Source: an uncultured Lachnospiraceae bacterium
GTDB taxonomy: Bacteria > Bacillota > Clostridia > Lachnospirales > Lachnospiraceae
Direction of reading: 5' to 3'
Assembly (NCBI GenBank): GCA_910586125.1
Contig: CAJUHP010000012.1
Span: forward strand, 24,407-88,406
Length of the DNA stretch: 64,000 nt
Shown here: positions 8,942 through 18,964 of the stretch, piece after piece
How the letters are laid out: every line of letters begins with the position of its first letter
Position numbering within the stretch: the first letter of the stretch is position 1
Notes under the pieces: model-generated
Databases searched by the model: none
What the model saw: the letters and a program-made list of their open reading frames with translations, nothing else
What the model was told of the DNA's origin: nothing
Program-made: the position numbers and the translations under genes

Positions 8942-11900
8942 TCCTCCTCCTTTTTCTCTTTTTCCAGAAAGGAAACGAAAGCAGGAATCAACAGTGCTAA
9001 TCCCAGGCTAACAGAGAGAATCCCTGCTAGTATCGCTTTGCTGTCTCCGGTATCACCGCCGCCGTCTCCATAACCGCTTCCTGGTGATAAAGGTTCTGCT
9101 AGAGATATTTCTTTTGTTGTTTCTTCTGGTATTGTTTTCTGTGCCGTTGTCTCCCTTGGCATCGTTTCCTGTGACACCGTCTCTTCCATCGTGATTCCTG
9201 TCGTCTCTTCCGGTAATGTCTCTTCCGGCGTTGTCTCCTCGGGAATGGTCTCCCTCGAGGTTGCTTCCTGAGGCGTTGTTTCTTCTGGTGTCGTCTCCTG
9301 GGATGTCGTCTCTTCGCTTATTGTCTCCTCCGACGGCGTTTCTTCGGGTGCTGTCCCTTGGGACGACGTTTCTTCCGGCGTTGTCTCCTCGGGTGTCGTC
9401 TCTTGTGGCGACGTTTCTTCCGGCGTTGTCTCCTGGGGAGGCGTTTCCTCGGGTGGCGTCTCGTTTGGTGTCGTCTCCTCATGTCTGGGCGGCGGAGGCA
9501 ACGGTTCATCCTCCATTATAACCTCCTGTATTTCATTGTCTTGTGTCACAGTAAACATAATCGGCTCGGCAGCAAAAAATCCATTCGGCGCTTCGATCTC
9601 TGTCAGACGGTAACTGCCAGGCTGTAACCCCGTAAAAATTTTTTCTTCCGCGGTTGTTACAAATTGCTCTATCAGCACCGGATCTTCATTCTCCGGCAAA
9701 AATTCCAGCAGCAATACGGCGCCGGGAAGAAGTTTCTTTGTCTGCGCACTGATTTTACAAACCCGAAGGCGAATATAATCGTTTTGTATCCCGACATGCT
9801 GAATCTCCTCGGTATCTTTTACTTCAAAAGAAATCTCCTTGGCCAGCGAATAGCCCGACTCCTTTGGTACGCTTTCTTCAGTCAGAATATACCGGCCTGT
9901 CGGAAGTTTTTTGATCAGATAGGGCTCTGTGCCGGTTATCCAGCTCTCCATCCATTCTCCGGATTCACTCCGAATCGTCAGTTTTGCCCCCTCTACCGGT
10001 TCTGCCGTGGTGATATCTGTCTTTGATATCAGAACCTGGATCGGTTGATCCACCATGATGATTTCTTCCGCTTCCATCCACCCAAGGAATTCTGCGGATT
10101 CTCCAGATAACTGCTCTGTCTGGCCGTCTTCCGGCGGATATTTTTCTTCATGTGTTTTTATCCATATCTCGGTTTCCTGCAGAAGCCTTCCGTCCTCGCC
10201 TCTCTTCTGCATCGGAACAAACTCAATGTCTCTCGCCGTCGCAAAGCCGGCTGCCGGCATCCGTTCCGATAACACATACGTTTTTCCCGTCCGCAATCCG
10301 CTTATGGTATGAACCAAACCGTCCGTCGTCCATTCTTCTACTACATTTCCTTCTAAATCCCGTATTTGCAGCAGCGCTCCGGACAGAGCAAAACCATCTA
10401 TCGCGCTCACCTTAGAAATCCGAACCAATACCGGTGTATCAAAAAAGTCAACGCTGAAATTCTGTACCGTCTCTGCATCCTGCCCCTGATAGGAAGCGTC
10501 TATCTCGATCTCCTCCTCAGATAATAAATATCCGCAGGGAGCATCCAACTCCCGCAGATAGTACCGGCCGCAGGGCAGGTCCGAAGCAAATCTTGCCGTG
10601 CCGTCCAGACCTGTAGAAATCCGTTCCAGCAAAGTATTTTCCGCAAGTAAGGCTTCTGGATTTTCTGTAACCTGGCCGGTCATAGGATCCACATCGAATC
10701 CATAAATCGCTTCCCGGTTATACAGCCCAAAGACAGCTCCGGGCAATCCTTCCATAGAAGTCTCCCCTTCTTTGCCCTCAACGCTACCAGCCCGCTTGAC
10801 AACAGACAGAGAAACTCTCTGACGTTCGTTTGTATATGTTTCCTGGTCCTGCACCACAACCGAAACTTTCTGCCCCGCATAAGCCAGTGTAACCTCGGCA
10901 ATTCTGTCGCTGAGCACAAAATCTCCCTCTCCGGCTCCGACTTCCGTAATATAATAACTCCCAAGCGGCAATCCCTCCAACCTGGCATATCCGTCGGCTC
11001 CGCTGGCAATCACAGCGACAAGACTGTCCTGATACAGCTCCACTTTTTCCTCACCATTGTCATAGACAGCAATCGCGCCGCTTTCATCCGGTTCATAAAT
11101 CTCTTCACGGACTCGCACTTCAAAGCGGGCCTTTGCCACCTTGCCTGTCACATAGCCGAAAACCGTTTCAAAAAACCCCTGAAGCGAATCCCAGACGGAA
11201 ACGGACGTACTCGTCAATACTTCTCCCTCCTTTGTCAAGAGGATCGTACCGCTTACACGCTGGTTTTTCATCTCGTGAAACGTCACACCATTCTGACCTG
11301 CCGCAGCGGTAAAACGGATCTCTTCTGTGATCTTATTCTCTTCCCGGCAAGCGTTTCTCACTTCCTCATCGGACCACAGATACCCCACATAGCCAGTCGG
11401 TGCGGTAATCTCGCGGAAAATATACTGACCGCCCTCCTTCAGCCCCTCAATCAGATGACCGTTTCGGACATGCAGCGTTTTACCTTCCGGCAATTCTTTT
11501 GGCGATGTAATCTCTGTCAAAATTGTATTCGCGGCGCCGCTTGTATCTTCTCCCATTTTTTCCTCATAGAAGTAATGTATTTCTTCCCGGTCAGAAACCC
11601 AGCTTTCCACCAAAATAGTCTCATATCTTCCCTGTGAGTCCTTAATCGGATTGCCGCTTTGATCCAGAACAATCTCCCGCACTTCCAACACAGCGCCGTT
11701 CAGGAAAGCTCCGCTGGTAAAATCGGTCTTGGTAAACATATGTTTTGTCTTTTGATTGGAAAAAAGAACGCCCTCCGGGCCGCCGTAAACCTGTACGCTC
11801 GTCTCTTGATCTTTATAACTGGCGTCAATCGGAATACAAAGGGATGGCTCTGGACTCACATACCCTAAAGGAGCTGCCAATTCCCGGATTTCATACCGCC

Positions 11901-14900
11901 CAAGCGGCAAATCGATCTCAAATCGGGCGGTTCCATCTGCTCCGCTTACGGCTGTTGCAAGCAACGTTCCGGCCGTCACCAGTCTCCGGCTCTCCAAAGC
12001 TGCCTGATAAGAATCTGACGCGGCATCGTATACAATCTCTGATAGGATCTCCTCTGTATTGTACAGGCCAAATACTGCGCCTGCCAAGGCAGTTTCCCTT
12101 TCTGCATCCTGCTTTACCGCCGCGATCTTTACCTTCTGGCGCTCATTTTCATAATGGCTTTCATATACCAGAATACTCTGCGACGGCTCGGCCGCTGTGA
12201 CGGTAAAGAATTCCACCTGGTCGTTTCTCACAAAACCATCCCCCGCCGTCACCTCTTTGATGTAATAGCTGCCGATATAGAGACCGGCCAAGTAACCATA
12301 CCCGCTTGTATCGGTTGTGATACGGCCCACGGGCTGATCTTTTTCCCAAACCAGAAAACAACGGATGTCATCAACATAATAATCCAGGAGCTCCCTCTGC
12401 AACTGCTGTGTATAAATATCCTCCGCCGCGTAAATCTCAAAAACAGCGCCCGCCACCGGTGCCTTCTGATAGATAAAATTCTGATCCGCCGCCGTAAATT
12501 CTTCCCGTTTCATCAGAGAACAAAACGGAATATCGCCCAGCTTATCCGCCAGGGAAACATCCGTGCTCTCCACGGCATAAAGCTGCTCGCCTGTCTTGTA
12601 GATTTCTACAAGACCTTTTTGTTCCTGATTTTCCTGTTCCACCACAAGGATCTGCCGCCCGTATGCATCGATATAACCATTTTTACCCTCTCCCATCTGC
12701 CCGTCCGGAAAGACAACCGCATTGCTGATTTCAAAAGTAAGAGGCTTTTTGGGCGAATCCACCATCAGGTAGCGGTTCGTGCCTTCTTCGGAACAGTCGG
12801 TAAGCGTCTGCTCTTTTCCATTGATCACATATCCTTCGGGCGCGCTGGTTTCTATCAATTCATACCGGCCTACCGGCAGAAGCGGTTCCAATTCCACATA
12901 GGCATCGGCAATCTTTCCGTCCTGGTACACGCAAGTAACCGCAAATGGATTTTCCTTAGTTCCGCAGGTCATGCGCAGATGAGCGTTGTAATACCAGAGA
13001 AAACCGTCTGAGTCTACATGCCACAGGGTACTGTCAAAATCTTCCTTCCCGCTGAGCAGACGAATCCGATAGCTGGCCCCAGGTTTATATACGGTATGAT
13101 ACCCATCCTCTCTGCTGTCACGATCCGTTTTTTGAATCCGAATATAAACTTCTGTCGTGTCGTTTCCAATATAGCGGATCGGCTGGGCCATGGCCGAATC
13201 CTTCGTAATTGTCACCAGAACAGGGGATGCCATGCGTTTTCCGTCCGGCACAGTTGTTTCCACCAGAATGTATTGCCCTGCCGGCAGCTCAGGCGTACAG
13301 AAATAACCGTTAGCATCGCTGAACATTTCACGGATTTGATACTCGTTCTCCCTTGCACCGGTTGCCGTCAGCCATTTCCTGTCCGCCTCTGTCCAAGGCT
13401 CGGACTGCCTTTTGTAAAGTCTGGCTGTCTCCTCTCCCGTAAAATCATAGAGAAGAAATTTCTTCATATCCAGGCTGGTCCATTGATCGCTGTCCGGTGA
13501 AAGCTCTCCTTTGGCCACGCCGCTTAACTCCTCCAGACGGTACAACGAGAATCCAGCTCCTGCCGCCGGAACCGCTTCCGTATTGGTATTGCGGTTCAAA
13601 AGCTTGATAAACTGCACGGCCTGCTTTTTCACAAAGTCGCCGCTGTAAATTTCATGTCCGGCACCGGCGTCATCCACAGTCAGGCTGTTTTTGTCCTGCC
13701 CGGATTTTTCTGTGCGCAAAAGCACCTCGTCCGCCTCAGAACCGTAACAGATCGTCACATCGTACCGGGTTAATTCTTCTCCCCGGTAAACTGTGGTATC
13801 CGACAGATATCCGTTAGGAGGGATCATCTCCTTTATATAGTACCGTCCTGGTACGATCTGCATAAATGCCGTCTGTCCTGGCGTCGGCTCGCCTGCTGCC
13901 ACCTTTCCGGATTCCATACATCTTCTTCCGTCCTCATCCAGCAGCCATCCTCTGTGATCCGCCAAAGGGGTCCATCCGATTACAGCCTGATCTGCCAGCT
14001 CATCCTTATGATATAAAATCCCAGTCACACCATCCGGGTGCGTGATCTCTTCCGCCGCATACAGACCATAGACCGCTCCATCCAGCGTTTTGGTATCGCC
14101 CTGTGTTATAGGGTTTCCATTCTCTTCCGCCTGCGCTTCGCTGTCCCGCTTATACAGTATCACCTGACCATATACCGGTTCATTGTAAAATGTCTTTCCT
14201 GTGCTGTCGTTTGTGACGGACAGCACTTGACCGTGATTTTTCAGGGAAGCTTCCACACAGAACGCATACTGGTTTTTCTGCCGCTGCAGATCGCCCGCTG
14301 CTTCTTCGTCCCAGTCTCCCCGGTATCCTCTCGGCGCCTTTTCCTCTACCACATAGAAACGGCCGTAATTGGCATAGGTCGTTGTATCCGCATAGTATAT
14401 CTCGCTTGACAGATAGCTGCCGTCCGGTTCTTTCTGAAAGAAAACGCCGCTGAGGAGATTACCGCCCTCATCATAGACGCCAAAATGCGCGTTCTCTGCA
14501 ATTAGGTTTTTGCTGTAGCGATCCGTTTTGGGAATCCGAATCCGTACATAGGCCGGCTGATTGGCAAATTTCCCCCGATTCTGCACCGCATCATTCTCCG
14601 AATCCGCATTGCTGGGCCGTATTGTCTGGCCATTGTGTGTAATCTGAAAATAGACCGGAAGCTCATCCATCTGATAACCATCCGGCGCTTTCTCCTCCTG
14701 AATCCCAAATTTTCCGGCATTCTTCTCCGTATAATAGAGATAACCGATTTCCGCATTCTCCCTGCGGCCCTTCACTGTGTATGTTCCGTCGGTGAGACGA
14801 ATCATGCTGTATGCCGCACTGACCTCATAAGAATTCCCATTCCATTCCAAAACGGTGAACTGTGTCTCCTTGGTCAGACGGCTGCCTGTCTGAGCATCCA

Positions 14901-17900
14901 CTTTATCCAGAATCACTCTGGCTTTCCATGGCTGATTGGCAAATTTTTCTCCATTTTGTACGGCATATTTTTCCGGGTCCGCATTGCCGAGCCGGATCAC
15001 CTGACCATCCTGCATAATCCGAAAGGAAACCAGATCCGTATCCCGAAGATAACCGCCCGGCGCTTTGATCTCCTGAATCCGAAACTTTCCGGCATTTTTT
15101 TCTGTGTAATAGACATATCCGGTTTCCGTATTCTCTCTTTGGCTCTTCACCGTGTATGTGCCATCCGCCAGGCGAACCATGCGGTAATCGGCGCTGGTCT
15201 CATAAGTACTTCCATTCCATTCCTGAATGGTAAATTCCGCTGCTCCCGCCAGGCGGTCTCCGGTCAGGCCGTCCACCTTGTCCAGAATGACTTTGGCCTT
15301 CCAGGGCTGATTGGCAAACTGCGTCTCATTTTTCACGGCATATTTTTTCGGATTGGCATTGCCAAGCCGGATTTCCTGATTGTTGCTGGTAATTTGAAGG
15401 TAAACCGGATCCGCATCCTGCAAATAGCCCTCCGGCGCTTTTGTCTCTTGAATACAGAATTTTCCTTCATTCTTCTGTGTATAATACACATAACCAGTGT
15501 CCGCGCCGATTTTACTGTTTTGTATCGTGTATGTGCCATCCGAAAGGCGAATCATCTGGTAATCGCTGCCGGCATAGGCGCTTCCATTCCATTCCAAAAC
15601 GGTAAATTTTGCTGCCCCAGTCAGACGGCCTCCGGTCAAACCGTCCACTTTATCAAGCGTTACTCTGGCCCGCCAGGGCTGATTAGAAAATTTCTCCTTT
15701 TCCTGCACCGCATACTTTTTTGGATTCGCATTTCCGATTCGTATCTCCTGATTATCGCCTGTAATCTGAATATAGACCGAATCTGTATCCTGGATATATC
15801 CTCCCGGAGCTTTCGTCTCACGAATACAGAATTTCCCTGTATTCTTCTGCGTATAGTAAAGATATCCGGTTTCCGCGCCGCTTTTACTGCTCTTTACCGT
15901 ATAGATGCCGTCCGAACGGCGAATCATCTGATAATCGGTACTGACATAGGTGTTCCCGTTCCATTCCAGAACAGCAAACTGCGCCGCCCCTGGCAGACGT
16001 TCCCCAGTCATGCCATCTATTTTATCAAGCGTTACTCTGGCCCGCCAGGGACGATTTTCAACACGAAAAGTCAGGCTGCCCTCCCCGGCTATGCTGCCGG
16101 AATACTCGCTTTGCCCAATATCCGAAAAACCCACAGGAATGGTTGTCTCCCGAAGACGTACCGTTCGGGAAGTATCCGCCGCACGGTCAGCCTGTTCCTG
16201 CGCCAGGGCGGCAGCTTCTGCCTCTGCGGCCGCATACGCTTCCTCTCTGCTGCGGTAACAGTTCAACGACGCCCTGGTTTCCTCGTCCAGATCTGCATCG
16301 TTGATGCAGTACGTTTTTGATACAGAAGCGCTTCCCAGGCTCTCAACATTCCAGGACAGTGTCCCTCTTCCCTGTGCGTCGGTTGTAATGTTTCCTTTAA
16401 ACCTGTCATCCTCATAGACCGCAAAGACAGCTCCCGCCAGACTTTCTCCGGTTACAGAGGCGTATTTGTGATCCAGAATGACCTGGTGCTTCCTCTGAGA
16501 GGAACGGCTTTGCGTGGCGGATACTTCATTGTATTCCGGCTTTACCGGCTCTGGTTCGGGCTCTTCTCCTGTATACATACCGATATACAGAGTGGCCAGA
16601 CGCTGATAACCGGTGGGCCCCGTAAATACATACACCTTCCCTAAACTTTGTGTGGAATAGGATTCCATCGCCTCATAAGCCTTCTGCAGACTGACCGCAT
16701 AGACGCGGTCAATGTCTGCCAGCGCCATATATTTTTCTATATCATCCATAGACAATAGTTTTTCGGCCGTGTACAAAACTTGATTGTTTTTCGACAGCGC
16801 ATATTCAAACATGGCTGTCACATACAGCGCCATATTCCCTCCGCTCCAGATATAGAGCTGGGAATATTCAAAATTTTCATCGCTGGGGGCGTCCGTATAG
16901 AAAGCAACCGCCTGCCGTACTGTTTCATCCTCGGATATTCCGGTTCTGGTGTAATCTCTCTGTGAATGGGCTTTCAATTCGATATCCAGGCAAAACGCCG
17001 GTTCTCCGTCCAGCGTCAGCATCCAGACATCCTTGTTATTCCGGTTCAGGCTGGGTAGATTTACCGTGTTGCCCAGCGTATACATTCCGCTGACCGCCAC
17101 ATATTCTCCCCCTGCTCTGGCAGCCAATCTGGTTTTTGCAATCGCAGATGCCTGATTGTTTTCTTCTTTCACCTCCGGCAGATAGGCGCCGTCCCTCCGT
17201 TCACTGCTGTAACGATCCGGATTCCAGTTAAAAGCGGCTTTCCGAACATACTGTTCTAATTCTTCATATTGACTTTCCGTTAACCTTGCTTTTAAGGCCG
17301 GGGTAAATATAACCCAATAGAAATCCCAGACCGAGCGATCCAGACTCTCAAAGACACGCCGGCAAAAGTCCATTTCAACATCAGAATCCGGATTCATAGG
17401 AAAAAACTCTCTGTTGTCCTTTTCAAAGAATGTTGTTGGTTCCGATTCTCTTTCCGGTGACACAGATGGTTTTGGATTCAGCCCGGATTCCAGTTCTTTA
17501 TCCGGCATATCCTGCCGCTCTGTTTCCTCCCTATGTGATATAGGAGGTTCCGTCTCTTGGCTTGGCAGGTATTCGGACTCCATCTCCTCCTCAGGTGAAA
17601 CCGACGAGCTGGTCTCTTGGCCTAGCAAACTTTCGGACTCGGTCTCCTCCTCAGGTGAATTAGACGAATCTGCTTCTTGGCCTGGCAGACTTTCGGACTC
17701 CGTCTTCTCCTCAGGTGAATTAGACGAGTCTTCTTGCCCTAGCAAACTTTTGGACTCTGTCTCCTCCTCAGGTGAAACCGACGAGTCGGTCTCTTGGCTT
17801 GGCAGGCGTTCGGACTCGGTCTCCTCTTCAGGTGAAGCAGACGAGTCTGCTTCTTGGCCTGGCAAGCTTTCGGACTCTGTCTCCTCCTCAGGTGAATTAG

Positions 17901-18570
17901 GCGAATCTGCTTCTTGGCCTGACAAACTTTCAGTCTCGGTCTTCTTCTCAGGTGAAGCAGACGAGTCTGCTTCTTGGCCTGGCAGATTTTCGGACTCGGC
18001 CTTTTCCTCAGATGAAACCAGCGATTCATTTTCCTGTAAACTTCCTGATTCGTTTTCCTGATCTGGTGAGACGGTTGTTTTTGATTCTTCTAACAGCATA
18101 TTTCCCGACTCATTCTTTGTATCCTTCAAGATAGATGATTCTGATTCTAAGTCTAAGTCAGGCGCATCTTCCGCATAGATCTCCCTCTCCTTTACTATGA
18201 TGGACGATCCCAGATCTTTATCCAACAGCCATTCCGATATCATCTCATCTTCTGACAACACAGAAGAGTTAGATTCTTTCTCTGCTTTGTTTTCCTGTTC
18301 CTGCGATTCTTTTTCCGAGACGGGCATTTTTTCTCCCCCCTCTGTTACTATGACAGATTTTAATTCTTTTTCTGGTAAGATGGACGCATCCGCTTTACTA
18401 TCTGTCAAAACTGGCATGTCCTGCTTGTCCCAGGACCAGGTTTCCTCCTGTACCTGTCCGCTTGCCGGTTCCTGCTCATCGGCCAGAACGGGAGCAAACA
18501 GGTTGCAATGGGTAAAAAGTATAGCCAGAATCAGGACCGCACTCACCCACTTCTCAATTCGCTTTTTCAT
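8938..18570 (-). CDS. Giant thioester-domain / CnaB-repeat surface adhesin
   Basis: This 3,210-residue secreted protein starts with a signal peptide (MKKRIEKWVSAVLILAILF...). Next comes an acidic repeat region (about residues 190-330; 60 bp DNA units). A thioester-domain-like region follows with FCLD (Cys527) and SQLYIW (Gln571), the pair that forms an internal Cys-Gln thioester in TED adhesins. Then come about 17 CnaB/SpaA-like modules (recurring V-x-L-x-K-x-D...G..F.VYE...G....APxGY), four of them near-identical tandem copies. A Thr/Glu/Pro-rich stalk precedes a final hydrophobic segment with charged tail. The C-terminus reads GDTGDSK before the membrane segment, with no LPxTG. Cell-wall display and covalent host adhesion are inferred from the family. 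It overlaps the sortase gene by 4 bp. Confidence 0.9.
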   Translation of the reverse strand: MKKRIEKWVSAVLILAILFTHCNLFAPVLADEQEPASGQVQEETWSWDKQDMPVLTDSKADASILPEKELKSVIVTEGGEKMPVSEKESQEQENKAEKESNSSVLSEDEMISEWLLDKDLGSSIIVKEREIYAEDAPDLDLESESSILKDTKNESGNMLLEESKTTVSPDQENESGSLQENESLVSSEEKAESENLPGQEADSSASPEKKTETESLSGQEADSPNSPEEETESESLPGQEADSSASPEEETESERLPSQETDSSVSPEEETESKSLLGQEDSSNSPEEKTESESLPGQEADSSNSPEEETESESLLGQETSSSVSPEEEMESEYLPSQETEPPISHREETERQDMPDKELESGLNPKPSVSPERESEPTTFFEKDNREFFPMNPDSDVEMDFCRRVFESLDRSVWDFYWVIFTPALKARLTESQYEELEQYVRKAAFNWNPDRYSSERRDGAYLPEVKEENNQASAIAKTRLAARAGGEYVAVSGMYTLGNTVNLPSLNRNNKDVWMLTLDGEPAFCLDIELKAHSQRDYTRTGISEDETVRQAVAFYTDAPSDENFEYSQLYIWSGGNMALYVTAMFEYALSKNNQVLYTAEKLLSMDDIEKYMALADIDRVYAVSLQKAYEAMESYSTQSLGKVYVFTGPTGYQRLATLYIGMYTGEEPEPEPVKPEYNEVSATQSRSSQRKHQVILDHKYASVTGESLAGAVFAVYEDDRFKGNITTDAQGRGTLSWNVESLGSASVSKTYCINDADLDEETRASLNCYRSREEAYAAAEAEAAALAQEQADRAADTSRTVRLRETTIPVGFSDIGQSEYSGSIAGEGSLTFRVENRPWRARVTLDKIDGMTGERLPGAAQFAVLEWNGNTYVSTDYQMIRRSDGIYTVKSSKSGAETGYLYYTQKNTGKFCIRETKAPGGYIQDTDSVYIQITGDNQEIRIGNANPKKYAVQEKEKFSNQPWRARVTLDKVDGLTGGRLTGAAKFTVLEWNGSAYAGSDYQMIRLSDGTYTIQNSKIGADTGYVYYTQKNEGKFCIQETKAPEGYLQDADPVYLQITSNNQEIRLGNANPKKYAVKNETQFANQPWKAKVILDKVDGLTGDRLAGAAEFTIQEWNGSTYETSADYRMVRLADGTYTVKSQRENTETGYVYYTEKNAGKFRIQEIKAPGGYLRDTDLVSFRIMQDGQVIRLGNADPEKYAVQNGEKFANQPWKARVILDKVDAQTGSRLTKETQFTVLEWNGNSYEVSAAYSMIRLTDGTYTVKGRRENAEIGYLYYTEKNAGKFGIQEEKAPDGYQMDELPVYFQITHNGQTIRPSNADSENDAVQNRGKFANQPAYVRIRIPKTDRYSKNLIAENAHFGVYDEGGNLLSGVFFQKEPDGSYLSSEIYYADTTTYANYGRFYVVEEKAPRGYRGDWDEEAAGDLQRQKNQYAFCVEASLKNHGQVLSVTNDSTGKTFYNEPVYGQVILYKRDSEAQAEENGNPITQGDTKTLDGAVYGLYAAEEITHPDGVTGILYHKDELADQAVIGWTPLADHRGWLLDEDGRRCMESGKVAAGEPTPGQTAFMQIVPGRYYIKEMIPPNGYLSDTTVYRGEELTRYDVTICYGSEADEVLLRTEKSGQDKNSLTVDDAGAGHEIYSGDFVKKQAVQFIKLLNRNTNTEAVPAAGAGFSLYRLEELSGVAKGELSPDSDQWTSLDMKKFLLYDFTGEETARLYKRQSEPWTEADRKWLTATGARENEYQIREMFSDANGYFCTPELPAGQYILVETTVPDGKRMASPVLVTITKDSAMAQPIRYIGNDTTEVYIRIQKTDRDSREDGYHTVYKPGASYRIRLLSGKEDFDSTLWHVDSDGFLWYYNAHLRMTCGTKENPFAVTCVYQDGKIADAYVELEPLLPVGRYELIETSAPEGYVINGKEQTLTDCSEEGTNRYLMVDSPKKPLTFEISNAVVFPDGQMGEGKNGYIDAYGRQILVVEQENQEQKGLVEIYKTGEQLYAVESTDVSLADKLGDIPFCSLMKREEFTAADQNFIYQKAPVAGAVFEIYAAEDIYTQQLQRELLDYYVDDIRCFLVWEKDQPVGRITTDTSGYGYLAGLYIGSYYIKEVTAGDGFVRNDQVEFFTVTAAEPSQSILVYESHYENERQKVKIAAVKQDAERETALAGAVFGLYNTEEILSEIVYDAASDSYQAALESRRLVTAGTLLATAVSGADGTARFEIDLPLGRYEIRELAAPLGYVSPEPSLCIPIDASYKDQETSVQVYGGPEGVLFSNQKTKHMFTKTDFTSGAFLNGAVLEVREIVLDQSGNPIKDSQGRYETILVESWVSDREEIHYFYEEKMGEDTSGAANTILTEITSPKELPEGKTLHVRNGHLIEGLKEGGQYIFREITAPTGYVGYLWSDEEVRNACREENKITEEIRFTAAAGQNGVTFHEMKNQRVSGTILLTKEGEVLTSTSVSVWDSLQGFFETVFGYVTGKVAKARFEVRVREEIYEPDESGAIAVYDNGEEKVELYQDSLVAVIASGADGYARLEGLPLGSYYITEVGAGEGDFVLSDRIAEVTLAYAGQKVSVVVQDQETYTNERQRVSLSVVKRAGSVEGKEGETSMEGLPGAVFGLYNREAIYGFDVDPMTGQVTENPEALLAENTLLERISTGLDGTARFASDLPCGRYYLRELDAPCGYLLSEEEIEIDASYQGQDAETVQNFSVDFFDTPVLVRISKVSAIDGFALSGALLQIRDLEGNVVEEWTTDGLVHTISGLRTGKTYVLSERMPAAGFATARDIEFVPMQKRGEDGRLLQETEIWIKTHEEKYPPEDGQTEQLSGESAEFLGWMEAEEIIMVDQPIQVLISKTDITTAEPVEGAKLTIRSESGEWMESWITGTEPYLIKKLPTGRYILTEESVPKESGYSLAKEISFEVKDTEEIQHVGIQNDYIRLRVCKISAQTKKLLPGAVLLLEFLPENEDPVLIEQFVTTAEEKIFTGLQPGSYRLTEIEAPNGFFAAEPIMFTVTQDNEIQEVIMEDEPLPPPPRHEETTPNETPPEETPPQETTPEETSPQETTPEETTPEETSSQGTAPEETPSEETISEETTSQETTPEETTPQEATSRETIPEETTPEETLPEETTGITMEETVSQETMPRETTAQKTIPEETTKEISLAEPLSPGSGYGDGGGDTGDSKAILAGILSVSLGLALLIPAFVSFLEKEKKEED
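9090..9490 (-). repeat. Thr/Glu/Pro-rich stalk repeats
   Basis: Short repeated codons for PEETTPEETTPQET-like units, roughly 30 bp period, encode an extended wall-spanning stalk before the membrane anchor. The repetition also creates long non-coding frames on the plus strand. Confidence 0.75.
14540..16060 (-). repeat. Four tandem near-identical CnaB modules (about 370 bp period)
   Basis: Units each begin with a codon run for N-(Q/R)-P-W-(R/K)-A and recur near 16050, 15680, 15308 and 14936, with a diverged fifth junction near 14560. The spacing is 366-380 bp, about 124 residues per module. The similarity is visible at DNA level, so recombination could change module number in frame. Confidence 0.8.
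17581..17997 (-). repeat. Seven 60 bp tandem repeats encoding an acidic spacer
   Basis: Units of 60 bp (one of 57 bp) start at 17581, 17641, 17701, 17758, 17818, 17878 and 17938. They encode variants of SPEEETESESLPGQEADSS. All lengths are multiples of three, so copy-number slippage would keep the adhesin in frame. Confidence 0.85.
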
Positions 18571-18743
18571 TCACTACCCCTTTTTGCTGTTGTTACCTGT
18601 TACCTTTTTATTGAAAGCGATTCTCGTACCTCCTTCCTTCTTTTCTTCTTACCTGCTTCTGGATTTTCTCGGACCAATGCGTCCCGGATGTGGAGAAAAA
18701 CAGAATAAATAGATGCCGGTATGATCTCGGCAGAGAAACAGAC

Positions 18744-18787
18744 GGTTCTCATGAACCTATATTAGCACATTTTTCTGACAAAAACAA
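18744..18787 (-). promoter_or_regulatory. Probable adhesin promoter with inverted repeat at the start point
   Basis: Minus-strand TTGTTT (18782-18787) and TAATAT (18759-18764) are 17 bp apart. Directly downstream lies GGTTC-tcat-GAACC (18744-18757), a small inverted repeat where an operator would act. The ATG is 174 bp further on. The long leader (18571-18743) shows no other clear signal. Confidence 0.4.
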
Positions 18788-18824
18788 CAAACAAAAAGCG
18801 AGGGTTTCACGGGAAATCCTCGCT
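18778..18824 (-). terminator. Intrinsic terminator of the gene at 18965-19471
   Basis: AGCGAGG (18797-18803) pairs with CCTCGCT (18818-18824), with further TTTC/GAAA pairing inside and a four-base loop. On the minus strand the hairpin is followed by a T-rich tract (TTTTTGTTTGTTG...). It separates the small gene from the adhesin. Confidence 0.8.
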
Positions 18825-18964
18825 CTCAAATGCTATTTTTTTCTTTGCTATTATTTGTATTTATTCCTTTTCCACTTGGTGCCGCTAATGCCTGATTTTT
18901 AAATTCTCCGCTTAAATGCCCAAATGTACGGCGGCCTGTCACAATTAACTGCCGATTAAATTTA

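Noticed and set aside
9216..9627. Plus-strand open frames rich in Arg/Leu/Ser
   Set aside because: They arise from the low-complexity Thr/Glu/Pro codons of the adhesin stalk.
14635..16320. 561-residue plus-strand open frame
   Set aside because: It is the antisense shadow of the repeated CnaB modules, with no ribosome site and no protein-like composition.
17581..17997. CRISPR array
   Set aside because: The 60 bp units are contiguous coding repeats without variable spacers.
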